This document shows positions 29,310 to 37,453 of a stretch of 64,000 nucleotides of DNA, in pieces. Under the pieces are notes generated by a model. That model was not told the origin of the DNA, did not search any database, and worked only from the letters and a program-made list of their open reading frames with translations. The translations under genes were made by a program, and so were the position numbers. Each line of letters starts with the position of its first letter. The stretch's first letter is position 1. Source of the DNA: Paenibacillus borealis (GTDB lineage: Bacteria; Bacillota; Bacilli; Paenibacillales; Paenibacillaceae); NCBI RefSeq assembly GCF_000758665.1, contig NZ_CP009285.1:6262001-6326000 (forward strand), written 5' to 3'.

Positions 29310-30542
29310 ATGGATGCTATACGTGAATGCTGTGCGGGTCTCGATGTTCATAACAAAACGGTTGTCGCTTGTATTCTAAACGGACCGCTGGACCACACTC
29401 CCCAAAAGCAAATCTCGACGTTCGGAACGACAACGCGTGAATTATTGCGGCTTCAGGACTGGCTTATCGCGAATCGGTGTCAGGAGGTAGCGATGGAGAG
29501 TACAGGGGTATTATGGAAACCGGTCTGGAATGTACTCGAATCGACGTGCGACATCGTCTTGGCGAATGCTCGGACGATTAAAAACATTCCTGGACGAAAA
29601 ACCGATATGAACGATGCCTTTTGGATTGCGAAACTCCACCGGTGCGGATTGGTTCAAGCCAGTGTGGTCCTGCCCGAGCAGTTGCGGGATCTGCGGGACT
29701 GGACCCGGTACCGGGTGAAAATGGTCCAAGCGATCACGGCCGAAAAGAATCGGATTCATAAACTGCTGCAGGATGGAAATATTAAATTGTCCAGTTTCAT
29801 CACGGATGTCTTTGGCGTATCGGGCCGCTTGTTGCTAGAGCAATTAATGGATGGCGAGGTGCTGGACGAAGAGCAGCTTCGCGGGCTCGTGAAGACAAAA
29901 CTAAAGAAAAAAGTCCCTGAACTCATGGAAGCATTGAATGGGCGTGTGCGTCGTCATCATCGGGAGATGATGCGGCTTCACTGGGATCATCTGTTGTATC
30001 TGGAGAAGCAAATCGAGCAAGTGGAAGCCCGGATTGAATGCAAGCTAGCCCCATATGCCGAAGAACTGGAGTGGCTCGATTCGATCCCTGGGATTGAACG
30101 CAATACGGCTGCGGCTATTTTTGCTGAACTCGGTCCGGAGGTTCATAAGCGTTTCGAAACGGAGGAACAATTGACGTCTTGGGCAGGCGTCAGCCCGGGA
30201 AACAAGGAAAGTGCAGGAAGGAAATCTAAAACGAAATGTCTGCCGGGAAACAAGTTTTTGAAACGCGCGTTAACCCAGGCGGCATGGGCCAATGAGAAAT
30301 CCTCCAATCGTATCGGTCAGCACTTTAGGCGGGTTCGAAAGCGGCGTGGAGACAAAAAAGCGTGTGTAGCCACGGCACATTTACTGGTAAAGATTATTTA
30401 CAGTTTAATGAAAAACAGATCTGGATACGAAGAAAAAGACGTGCCGGAGAGCACGTCCAAGGAAAAGGCGTTAGCTTATTACTTGAAACAAATCGAAAAG
30501 TTAGGCTTAACGGTTCAAGTGACGTCCCCCGAAACGAGCTGA
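29310..30542 (+). CDS. IS110-family transposase (DEDD recombinase)
   Basis: The 410-residue protein has an N-terminal RuvC-like domain with the acidic residues Asp12 (GLDVHNKT), Glu63 (AMESTGVLW), Asp99 and Asp102 (KTDMNDAFWIAKL). A coiled-coil linker (about 190-245) follows. The C-terminal Transposase_20 domain includes SIPGIERNTAAAIFAELG and SWAGVSPGNKESAGRK, which carries the serine used for strand attack in this family. It would insert or excise the element in a circular form using a bridge RNA. The frame is intact, so the element may be active. Confidence 0.93.
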   Translation: MDAIRECCAGLDVHNKTVVACILNGPLDHTPQKQISTFGTTTRELLRLQDWLIANRCQEVAMESTGVLWKPVWNVLESTCDIVLANARTIKNIPGRKTDMNDAFWIAKLHRCGLVQASVVLPEQLRDLRDWTRYRVKMVQAITAEKNRIHKLLQDGNIKLSSFITDVFGVSGRLLLEQLMDGEVLDEEQLRGLVKTKLKKKVPELMEALNGRVRRHHREMMRLHWDHLLYLEKQIEQVEARIECKLAPYAEELEWLDSIPGIERNTAAAIFAELGPEVHKRFETEEQLTSWAGVSPGNKESAGRKSKTKCLPGNKFLKRALTQAAWANEKSSNRIGQHFRRVRKRRGDKKACVATAHLLVKIIYSLMKNRSGYEEKDVPESTSKEKALAYYLKQIEKLGLTVQVTSPETS

Positions 30543-30668
30543 TTTTTAAAAATCGCTCAATAATTGGGGTAGGGGGACTTTTTGCGCCTTTAAGAGTAAG
30601 TTTATCCCGAAAGAGTTACTTTTAAAACACGTACTAAGCTAATGCCTACTAAAGCCTACGTTTATTTT

Positions 30669-30742
30669 CGTATAAAAGTGCAATAGAACCGGAATCAGCC
30701 CGGCCTGAACTCCATTAGCCAACATCTGTGCTAGAAATCCCT
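30669..30742. repeat. Array C continuation, right of the IS
   Basis: CGTATAAAAGTGCAATAGAA (30669-30688) contains the right half of the interrupted palindrome unit; TGCAATAGAA is followed by CCGG here and by TCGG in the copy near 28899. A weaker unit (CTGTGCTAGAAATCCC near 30727) follows about one period later. Confidence 0.55.
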
Positions 30743-30748
30743 CACACC

Positions 30749-30786
30749 ACCAATCCCCCAAGCGGCTTATCGCTTGGGGGATTGGT
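30749..30786. other. Perfect 16-bp hairpin of unknown function
   Basis: ACCAATCCCCCAAGCG (30749-30764) and CGCTTGGGGGATTGGT (30771-30786) flank a six-base loop. Neither strand has a U tract, so a classical terminator is unlikely. The rest of 30787-31000 shows no gene. Confidence 0.6.
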
Positions 30787-31001
30787 CTGCGCACTTGTTC
30801 GGGTACGGATTGGAGGCATAGAGTCGATGGCTGCAGTGGGCAGCTTCCCGGTGTATACGGACTCAATTCTCGCCGGACACCGGCGCACAAAAAAGCTTAA
30901 AAAAAATACTAATAAATTATAAGAGAATAGAATGCAGGCGGGGCGTGGTTTTCTCCCTTTTTCATGGGCAAATCAGGGGGTTAGAAGGACCTGCCCCTCT
31001 A

Positions 31002-31029
31002 TTGACTTTTCAATATATGGTAGTAAAAT
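31002..31029 (+). promoter_or_regulatory. Sigma-A promoter of nrdIEF
   Basis: TTGACT (31002-31007), a 16-bp spacer and TAAAAT (31024-31029) lie about 115 bp upstream of nrdI. Confidence 0.65.
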
Positions 31030-31054
31030 GATTAAACGTTACTAAATATAGTGT
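31010..31054 (+). promoter_or_regulatory. Pair of NrdR-box-like sites
   Basis: TCAATATATGGTAG (31010-31023) and ACTAAATATAGTGT (31041-31054) resemble the NrdR box (ACAcwATATATwGTgT class). Their centres are 31 bp apart, three helical turns, as in known NrdR promoters. One overlaps the spacer of the promoter and the other follows the likely start point, so repression by NrdR with dATP/ATP is expected. Confidence 0.55.
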
Positions 31055-31143
31055 ATATAAGAGAAAAGCCAATAAATCTAGTGAAATTGCCCATCATCAT
31101 TTGTCAAGTAGAAATAGCTATATGTTATAGGAGGTTAGGGACC

Positions 31144-31503
31144 ATGTTGATTGCTTACGATTCCAAGACGGGCAACGTCAAACGGTTCATCAATAAGCTG
31201 AAGCTGCCTGCTGTTCAAATCGAAGAGCATATGACGATCGACGAGCCTTACGTGCTTGTTACATACACCACCGGATTTGGGCAGATTCCAGAGAAGGTCT
31301 CTTCTTTCTTAGAGAAGAACCATTCCAGGCTCAAAGGCATCGCCGCGAGCGGCAACAAAAACTGGGGTGAGTTTTACGCGCATAGCGCAGATTTAATTGC
31401 ACAGCGTTACAACGTACCGGTGGTCGGCAAGTTCGAGCTGTCAGGAACATTCGGGGACGTAGAACGCATAAAACAGGAGGTGAGCCGGGTTGCGGCATAT
31501 TGA
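31144..31503 (+). CDS. nrdI: Class Ib RNR flavodoxin NrdI
   Basis: NrdI is a flavodoxin-like protein that supplies the oxidant needed to build the dimanganese-tyrosyl radical cofactor of NrdF. The 119-residue protein has the family pattern: MLIAYDSKTGNVKRFINKL at the phosphate-binding loop, VTYTTGFGQIP and GIAASGNKNWGEFYAHSAD. AGGAGGT lies seven bases before the ATG at 31144; an in-frame start 31 codons upstream is inside the NrdR-box region and is rejected. It overlaps nrdE by 14 bp. Confidence 0.93.
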   Translation: MLIAYDSKTGNVKRFINKLKLPAVQIEEHMTIDEPYVLVTYTTGFGQIPEKVSSFLEKNHSRLKGIAASGNKNWGEFYAHSADLIAQRYNVPVVGKFELSGTFGDVERIKQEVSRVAAY

Positions 31504-33574
31504 ACTGAACAACATGTTGATGAAGAGAGACGAAAGCGGCTTTTTCCAGCTGGATAAAGACCAGGAGGCAGTAGCCGAGTTCATACGGGATGTGGAGCGG
31601 CGCAGCCTGACCTTCACAACTACCAAAGCGAAGATCGATTACATGATCGCCAATGATTACTACGAGGACCTGTATGACCGTTATTCCGCAGCTGAGATGG
31701 AGGATATCTACCGGATTGCCCACGAATATAACTTCCAGTTCCCTTCCTATATGGCGGCTTCCAAGTTCTACACAGACTATGCCGTCAAAAGCAATGACCG
31801 TAAGCAATACCTTGAGCATTACCCGGACCGCGTAGCTGTAGTGGCCCTGCATCTGGGACGCGGCAACGTGGAGACTGCCCGCACGCTGACCCGCTCGATG
31901 ATGGAGCAGCGCCTGCAGCCGGCTACGCCGACCTTCCTCAATGCGGGCAAGAGCCGCCGCGGTGAGATGGTTTCCTGCTTCCTGCTGGAGATGGATGACT
32001 CGCTCAACTCGATTAACTATGTGCTGAACACCTGCATGCAGCTGTCCAAGATCGGCGGCGGTGTGGCGGTCAATCTGTCCAAGCTGCGCTCGCGCGGCGA
32101 GACCATCAAGGGCGTCGAGGATGCGGCCAAAGGCATCATGCCTGTCCTGAAGCTGATGGAAGACGGCTTCTCCTACGCAGACCAGATGGGCCAGCGCAAG
32201 GGTTCGGGTGCGGCTTACTATAATATTTTTGGCTGGGACGTACTGGAATTCCTGGACAGCAAGAAGATTAATGCCGATGAAAGAACACGCCTGAAGACGT
32301 TGTCTATAGGCCTGATCGTGCCTAACCGCTTCTACAAGCTGGCGCAGGATAATCAGCCGCTGCATGTATTCGCTCCTTATACTGTCTATCAGGCATATGG
32401 AACGCATCTGGATGACATGGATCTGGACATGATGTATGATACCCTGCTCGCTGATTCGCGCGTGAAGAAGAAGGTTGCCATGAGCGCACGCGACATGCTG
32501 ACCAAAATCGCCATGATCCAGCTCGAATCGGGCTATCCATATATTATGAACAAGAGCAATGCCAATAACGCCCACGCCTTGCGTAATGTGGGTCAGATCA
32601 AAATGTCGAACCTGTGCACCGAGATTTTCCAGCTGCAGGAGACGTCAGAGATTAACAACTACGGAGAGCAGGATGCGATCCGCCGTGATATCAGCTGCAA
32701 CCTGGCTTCCCTCAACATTGTGAATGTGATGGAGCATGGCAAGATTCGTGAATCCGTTCATGAAGGCATGCTCGCACTGACTGCAGTCAGCGATATGACT
32801 ACGGTCTCCAATGCTCCGGGTGTGGCTAAAGCGAACAAAGAGATGCACTCCGTCGGCCTGGGTGTGATGAATCTGCACGGTTATTTTGCCAAGAACAAGA
32901 TTGCTTATGAGAGTGAGCAGGCCCGCGATTTCGCCCGGACCTTCTTCATGACGATGAACTTCCATTCGATCGAAAAGAGTATGCAGATCGCAGCGGAGAC
33001 TGGCGAGACCTTCCATGGCTTCGCAGAATCCGATTATGCGTCCGGCGTGTATTTCGACCGTTACCTGACCACGGACTACCGTCCGGTTACTGCAAGAGCG
33101 CAGGAGCTGTTCGAGGGCATCTATATTCCTACAACCGAGGACTGGAAGCAGCTGCGTGATGATGTGATGAAGAACGGCTTGTACCATGCCTACCGTCTGG
33201 CGATTGCGCCCACTGCGAGCATCTCTTACATCCAGAATGCCACGTCCAGCGTAATGCCGATTGTAGAACAGATCGAGACCCGCACGTATGCCAACTCGAC
33301 CACCTACTATCCGATGCCTTACCTGCGTCCGGACAATGTATTCTTCTATAAATCTGCATACCAGATGGACCAGTTCAAGGTGATTGACCTGATTGCGGAA
33401 ATTCAGCCTCATATCGACCAGGGTATCTCAACGGTCCTGCATGTGAACAGTGATGTAACGACCCGTGAGCTGGCCCGCTCTTACCTGTATGCGGCACACA
33501 AAGGGCTGAAATCCCTGTACTACACCCGGACCAATAAACTGTCTGTCGAGGAATGCCTGTCCTGCTCCATCTAA
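31490..33574 (+). CDS. nrdE: Class Ib ribonucleotide reductase large subunit NrdE
   Basis: NrdE reduces ribonucleoside diphosphates to deoxyribonucleotides. The 694-residue protein has the RNR alpha layout: an N-terminal helical region, the ten-stranded barrel with NLCTEIFQ around the active-site Cys-x-Glu, NLASLNIVNV, and a C-terminal redox cysteine pair (EECLSCSI) for reduction by a redoxin. It lacks an ATP-cone, as expected for class Ib. TTG at 31490 is chosen because AGGAGGTG lies eight bases upstream. It is the second gene of nrdIEF. Confidence 0.97.
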   Translation: MRHIELNNMLMKRDESGFFQLDKDQEAVAEFIRDVERRSLTFTTTKAKIDYMIANDYYEDLYDRYSAAEMEDIYRIAHEYNFQFPSYMAASKFYTDYAVKSNDRKQYLEHYPDRVAVVALHLGRGNVETARTLTRSMMEQRLQPATPTFLNAGKSRRGEMVSCFLLEMDDSLNSINYVLNTCMQLSKIGGGVAVNLSKLRSRGETIKGVEDAAKGIMPVLKLMEDGFSYADQMGQRKGSGAAYYNIFGWDVLEFLDSKKINADERTRLKTLSIGLIVPNRFYKLAQDNQPLHVFAPYTVYQAYGTHLDDMDLDMMYDTLLADSRVKKKVAMSARDMLTKIAMIQLESGYPYIMNKSNANNAHALRNVGQIKMSNLCTEIFQLQETSEINNYGEQDAIRRDISCNLASLNIVNVMEHGKIRESVHEGMLALTAVSDMTTVSNAPGVAKANKEMHSVGLGVMNLHGYFAKNKIAYESEQARDFARTFFMTMNFHSIEKSMQIAAETGETFHGFAESDYASGVYFDRYLTTDYRPVTARAQELFEGIYIPTTEDWKQLRDDVMKNGLYHAYRLAIAPTASISYIQNATSSVMPIVEQIETRTYANSTTYYPMPYLRPDNVFFYKSAYQMDQFKVIDLIAEIQPHIDQGISTVLHVNSDVTTRELARSYLYAAHKGLKSLYYTRTNKLSVEECLSCSI

Positions 33575-33611
33575 GAGCGGGCACAGGTACAGAAAGGGAG
33601 AATAAATCATT

Positions 33612-34571
33612 ATGAGCGCAATCAAAGCCGTGAACTGGAACCGTCCCGACGACGACTACTCGCTGATGTTCTGGAATCAGAATATTATGCAGTTCTGGAC
33701 CGACGACGAAATTCCATTATCCGATGACAAAATGTCCTGGCTCACGCTGAGCGAGATCGAAAAGGACTCTTATATGAAGGTGCTGGGCGGACTGACCCTG
33801 CTCGATACCATCCAGGGCGGCGTCGGCATGCCGCAGATTATGGAGCATGTGGACGGCTTGCAGCGCAAGGCGGTCCTCGGCTTCATGGGGATGATGGAGC
33901 AGATCCATGCCAAGTCTTACAGCAGTATTTTTACAACACTGGCTTCAACCGAGGAGATCGACGGCATCTTCCGCTGGGTGGAGGACAATACGTTCCTGCA
34001 ATTCAAGGCCGAGACCATCTCGGAATATTACAAGAAGATCGAGTCGCCCAAAGACCTCTATCTGGCAATGGCTGCCTCTGTTCTGCTGGAAAGCTACTTG
34101 TTCTACAGCGGCTTCTTCTACCCGCTCTATCTGGCCGGCCAGGGCAAAATGACCTGCAGCGGCGAGATCATCGACCTGATCCTGCGGGATGAGAGCATCC
34201 ACGGCGTCTACGTCGGCGTGCTCGCCCAGGAGATCTTCGAGGAGCTGTCCGAAGACGATCAGCGTGATGTCTACCAGACTCTGGTCGGACTGCTGCGTCT
34301 GCTGCATGCCAACGAGGAGCAGTACACCGAGCAAATCTACGCCCAGATCGGGCTTGTAGATGAAGTGAAGGCCTTCCTGCGCTACAACGCCAACAAGGCG
34401 ATGATGAACCTGGGGCTTGATCCGCTGTTCGAAGAGGAAGAGATCAACCCGATCGTCCAGAACGGGATCAGCACCCACACCAAGCAGCATGACTTTTTCT
34501 CCAAAAAAGGCAACGGCTACGTCCGTGCGATGAACGTGGAGCCTTTGCGGGATGAGGATTTCCGGTTTTAG
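33612..34571 (+). CDS. nrdF: Class Ib ribonucleotide reductase small subunit NrdF
   Basis: NrdF houses the dimetal-tyrosyl radical that drives NrdE. The 319-residue protein has the metal ligands Asp65, Glu96, His99, Glu160, Glu194 and His197. The radical tyrosine is at 103 (HAKSYSSIF). The C-terminal tail (EPLRDEDFRF) should dock to NrdE. GGGAG precedes the ATG, and the gene starts 37 bp after nrdE. Operon context with NrdI indicates a manganese cofactor in vivo. No nrdH gene is adjacent. Confidence 0.97.
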   Translation: MSAIKAVNWNRPDDDYSLMFWNQNIMQFWTDDEIPLSDDKMSWLTLSEIEKDSYMKVLGGLTLLDTIQGGVGMPQIMEHVDGLQRKAVLGFMGMMEQIHAKSYSSIFTTLASTEEIDGIFRWVEDNTFLQFKAETISEYYKKIESPKDLYLAMAASVLLESYLFYSGFFYPLYLAGQGKMTCSGEIIDLILRDESIHGVYVGVLAQEIFEELSEDDQRDVYQTLVGLLRLLHANEEQYTEQIYAQIGLVDEVKAFLRYNANKAMMNLGLDPLFEEEEINPIVQNGISTHTKQHDFFSKKGNGYVRAMNVEPLRDEDFRF

Positions 34572-34626
34572 TATAAGCTGAGTCTAAGATGCTAACTTAC
34601 AGCTCAGCCGTCACTACGGAGAATAT

Positions 34627-34747
34627 TTGGACTTACGGCCGCTGTTGTATACAGATTTCCTGGTTATAACCGCTGTTCGCGGTAGAAATCCGTATACAAA
34701 GGCGGACGCTACCGCTCCTACAGTTCCAAAATCCCCCTCCGATCCTT
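34627..34747. repeat. Dispersed covarying hairpin repeat, copy 1
   Basis: A stem TGTATACAGATTTC (34646-34659) with GAAATCCGTATACA (34685-34698) encloses ACCGC-TGTTC-GCGGT. The flanks share CGGCCGCTGTT and CTACAGTTCCAAAAT...CC with the copy at 59345-59508. It lies between nrdF and its terminator. Confidence 0.65.
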
Positions 34748-34805
34748 CTTGCTTTTCGTTATATTCTTTGATTCAACTTATATAGGTTGTATTATAGATA
34801 GAGCA

Positions 34806-34839
34806 CCCGTCAGCTGAGACAAGCTGACGGGGCTTTTTT
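34806..34839 (+). terminator. Terminator of nrdIEF
   Basis: CCCGTCAGCT (34806-34815) pairs with AGCTGACGGG (34822-34831), followed by six T. It lies 235 bp after nrdF, beyond the repeat. Confidence 0.93.
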
Positions 34840-34904
34840 GTGATATACCTTTTCAGTCCCCACAAAGGTCCTGAGTAAACATCGAAACCAAGCTCCACTT
34901 TTCG

Positions 34905-34950
34905 CTGAAACGGTACCGTCCCCAAAAGGATGGTAAAGCCGATTCTACTT
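34905..34950 (+). repeat. Dispersed hairpin repeat (AGAAACGG family), copy 3
   Basis: GAAACGGTACCGTCCCC (from 34907), then GGATGG...AGCCGATTCTACTT, aligns with the minus-strand reading of copies at 1656 and 8593. It lies just upstream of the hydrolase gene. Confidence 0.5.
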
Positions 34951-34986
34951 ATGAGACCATTTTGGTGTTGGGACGTAGGAGTAGGG

Positions 34987-35820
34987 ATGGTTATTTTTAC
35001 AAGAATGAGGTGTGACGAGTTGGCTATTCATTATCAGGAATATGGGGACCGGAGCGCGGATACTCTGATGCTCTTCTTACATGGCGGCGGTGTGAGCGGC
35101 TGGATGTGGGATCGGCAGGTGGGGGCTTTCGCCCGCTATCATTGCGCGGTTCCAGATCTGCCCGGACACGGGTTAAGTACGGAGGAGCCTGCATTCTCTA
35201 TCCGCAGCAGCGCAGCAGAACTCCTCCAATGGATAGAAGACAACGCTGGCGGCAAGAAGGTTGTCGTTACAGGCTTTTCGCTGGGCGCACAGGTGTTGGT
35301 TCAAATGCTGAGTATAAGACCTGCACTCATCGACTATGCCATCATTAACAGTGCTTTGGTCAGACCGATCTCGTACGCTGCAAAGTTGATCGGACCTGCC
35401 GCCAGAATAACTTTTCCGCTGATTAAGTACCGATGGTTCTCCAGGCTTCAGGCTAAGACATTATATCTGGGCGATGAATACTTGGAGCGGTATTATGCCG
35501 AGAGCTGCCGGATGCAGCCTGAGACTCTGATCACAGTGCTGAAAGAGAATATGTCGTTCAGTATTCCAGCCGGGTTCAATGAGGCCGCAGGCAAAATATT
35601 GGTTACTGTAGGCGGGCAGGAAAAAGCTGTGATGAAGCATTCCGCCGAGGATCTTGTCGCTGCGAATCCCCACTGTGTTGGCGTGATAATTCCCGGGGTT
35701 GGGCACGGTGTCTCTCTGGCGAAGCCAGAGCTTTTCAACGGACTGGTGGAAGCCTGGATGCACGATAGGGATCTGCCCGAGGGATACATAAAAATTGCAG
35801 CCGATCCCCGCCTGAAATAA
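34987..35820 (+). CDS. Alpha/beta hydrolase
   Basis: The 277-residue protein has the alpha/beta-hydrolase fold: oxyanion-hole motif LFLHGGGVSGWMW, nucleophile elbow GFSLGAQ with the catalytic Ser, and a C-terminal catalytic His in GVGHGVSLAKPELF. It is cytosolic, with no signal peptide. The start at 34987 follows GGAG by five bases; an earlier in-frame ATG at 34930 lies within a dispersed repeat and has no site. The substrate cannot be told; family members hydrolyse esters, lactones or C-C bonds. Confidence 0.85.
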   Translation: MVIFTRMRCDELAIHYQEYGDRSADTLMLFLHGGGVSGWMWDRQVGAFARYHCAVPDLPGHGLSTEEPAFSIRSSAAELLQWIEDNAGGKKVVVTGFSLGAQVLVQMLSIRPALIDYAIINSALVRPISYAAKLIGPAARITFPLIKYRWFSRLQAKTLYLGDEYLERYYAESCRMQPETLITVLKENMSFSIPAGFNEAAGKILVTVGGQEKAVMKHSAEDLVAANPHCVGVIIPGVGHGVSLAKPELFNGLVEAWMHDRDLPEGYIKIAADPRLK

Positions 35821-35970
35821 TCTCTAGTTCAATGAACACCATCCATCCGGGATTCCAGCGCCGCCAGCACCATCTCTATAACATTCAGTGCCAGGATAAA
35901 TCACGCGGTCAAGCTGACGAGCAGGCTACTACGGCGAGTCCATATACAATATCTTGGCAAAAAATCCGCT

Positions 35971-37440
35971 CTACACCTCAAGCTGAACACTTGTCCCTTC
36001 CGCTCCTGCATAATCAATGACCGTCCGCTTGGTGCTCAGATCAATATGTAGCGTGCAGCGCAGATCATCCTGGGTCCACTCCAGACGGACCTCATGGCTT
36101 GCCGATTCCAGTACACGGAAATCGCCGTTAAAGGCGCCGTATTCATTGCGGAACCGGATCAGGGCAAGCAGACGCTGGACTGCACTCTTGCCAAGGGCCT
36201 GCTCAATCTCGTCTATACTGAAGTTATGCCGGTTGATCTCCCGCCCTTCTCCTGTGCGGCGGACCTCTTCTTCATCGTTCTCTCCGGCCAGCAGCCCGAC
36301 GTAATACACCTGCGGGATACCCGGTGCGAAGAACTGGATGGCACGGGCAGCCAGATAGGCATCATCGTCGCGGTTCAACAGGGAATAGTAGGAGCCGCGG
36401 ATCTGGTGCACGTCGAACCCGTCCCCGGACTTGTGCTCGTCAGAGACGATCAGGCTCAGATTGGCTCCGCGCTCAAGACAGATATCGACCAGCTCCCGCG
36501 CTTCCTTCGTGTCGATCAATCCGTCGAGATCAGGCTTGACGGGGATGCCGTCATGGCAGTCCAGCATCGTGAACTGCTTCGCAGGACGCGTGATCAGGTA
36601 TTCCTTGAGCGCATCCGCATTAGTATTAATGAGCGTATCGAGGATGCGGTAAGGCAGAATGAAGTCATAGATCCAGAAGCCGTGCTCCGCCAGCTTATAT
36701 TGAATGCTGTAATGGGCATGAACCTCCGGCAGCAGCTCGATATCCAGCGAATCGGCCAGCTCCTTGATCCAGTCCAGGAAGCCGTATATTTCCGGCTCTA
36801 CGAAGAAGCAGCTTGTACCCAGCTTCTTGATGATGTAACCTACGGCATCCAGCCGCACAATCTTGACGCTGTTGCTGCGGAAATTCTCAAAGATATCGGT
36901 TAGCAAACGCCTTACCTTGTCTGAATGAATGTCGAGGTCAATCTGCTCGGAAGGATCGGTTTTGCCGAAAGTCGTCCACACCTTCTCCTCTTCACCGGTT
37001 TCTTCAACAGTGAACGTGGAATACGGCAAGGGACGGCGGAGAAACATCTTGCCGATATCGGCTTGAACAGGCTGTCCGTCCGCCCAGACCTTGTCGAGGG
37101 TCAGGAACAAGTCCGCATAGGGCGAGCGTCTTCCCTGCTTCAGGAAATCCTGGAAATATGCCGACTGGCGGGAAATATGATTGACCATCACATCCAGCAG
37201 CACATCGTATTTCGCCCCGATCGCCCTGATGTCCTCCCAGGAACCGAAGGCAGGCTCAATCTCGAAATAGGTAAGCGGAGCGAAGCCCCGGTCTCCCGAG
37301 GACGGGAAGGGAGGGAGGATATGGATGCCGCCCTTGAAAATATCCGTAAAATGCTGATCCAGCACGCGGTTTAAGGCTTGCAGGCTCCCGCCCAGCGAGT
37401 CGGGATACGTAATCAATTGTACTTGATTGTGAATTGCCAA
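35971..37440 (-). CDS. GH13_18 sucrose (or sucrose 6'-phosphate) phosphorylase
   Basis: The enzyme should cleave sucrose or a related glucoside with phosphate to give glucose 1-phosphate. The 489-residue protein has the GH13 catalytic triad: nucleophile Asp198 (IVRLDAVGY), acid/base Glu239 (LLPEVHAHY) and Asp297 (LDCHDGIP). The family end motif PGIPQVYYVGLLAGEND is present. Arg135/Arg136 and His345 (FDVHQIRGSYY) sit in acceptor-site loops where true sucrose phosphorylases have other residues, so sucrose 6'-phosphate is possible. TTG 37440 has AGGAGGT upstream overlapping the kinase stop. It lies in an araC-kinase-phosphorylase operon. Confidence 0.88.
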   Translation of the reverse strand: MAIHNQVQLITYPDSLGGSLQALNRVLDQHFTDIFKGGIHILPPFPSSGDRGFAPLTYFEIEPAFGSWEDIRAIGAKYDVLLDVMVNHISRQSAYFQDFLKQGRRSPYADLFLTLDKVWADGQPVQADIGKMFLRRPLPYSTFTVEETGEEEKVWTTFGKTDPSEQIDLDIHSDKVRRLLTDIFENFRSNSVKIVRLDAVGYIIKKLGTSCFFVEPEIYGFLDWIKELADSLDIELLPEVHAHYSIQYKLAEHGFWIYDFILPYRILDTLINTNADALKEYLITRPAKQFTMLDCHDGIPVKPDLDGLIDTKEARELVDICLERGANLSLIVSDEHKSGDGFDVHQIRGSYYSLLNRDDDAYLAARAIQFFAPGIPQVYYVGLLAGENDEEEVRRTGEGREINRHNFSIDEIEQALGKSAVQRLLALIRFRNEYGAFNGDFRVLESASHEVRLEWTQDDLRCTLHIDLSTKRTVIDYAGAEGTSVQLEV

Positions 37441-37453
37441 TACTTTCGACCTC

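Larger units (their letters stand above)
29062..30676 (+). mobile_element. IS110-family insertion sequence
   Basis: The element holds one DEDD transposase gene with a roughly 250-bp 5' non-coding region and a short 3' end. Bounds are inferred. GTATAAA occurs at both edges (29055-29061 and 30670-30676), so the exact junction is ambiguous by up to 7 bp. Joining the outer flanks recreates a normal palindrome unit of the surrounding array, at 51 bp from the previous unit. There are no terminal inverted repeats that I can see, which fits the IS110 rather than the IS1111 subgroup. Confidence 0.7.

Noticed and set aside
29310..30542. IS1111-subgroup assignment for the element
   Set aside because: I see no terminal inverted repeats, and the long non-coding part is upstream rather than downstream of the transposase.
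30728..30922. 64-codon frame downstream of the IS
   Set aside because: It is made largely of the perfect hairpin arms and has no ribosome binding site or homologue that I recognise.
34930..34986. Upstream start for the alpha/beta hydrolase
   Set aside because: The ATG at 34930 lies in a dispersed hairpin repeat and has no ribosome binding site; the ATG at 34987 has GGAG at good spacing.
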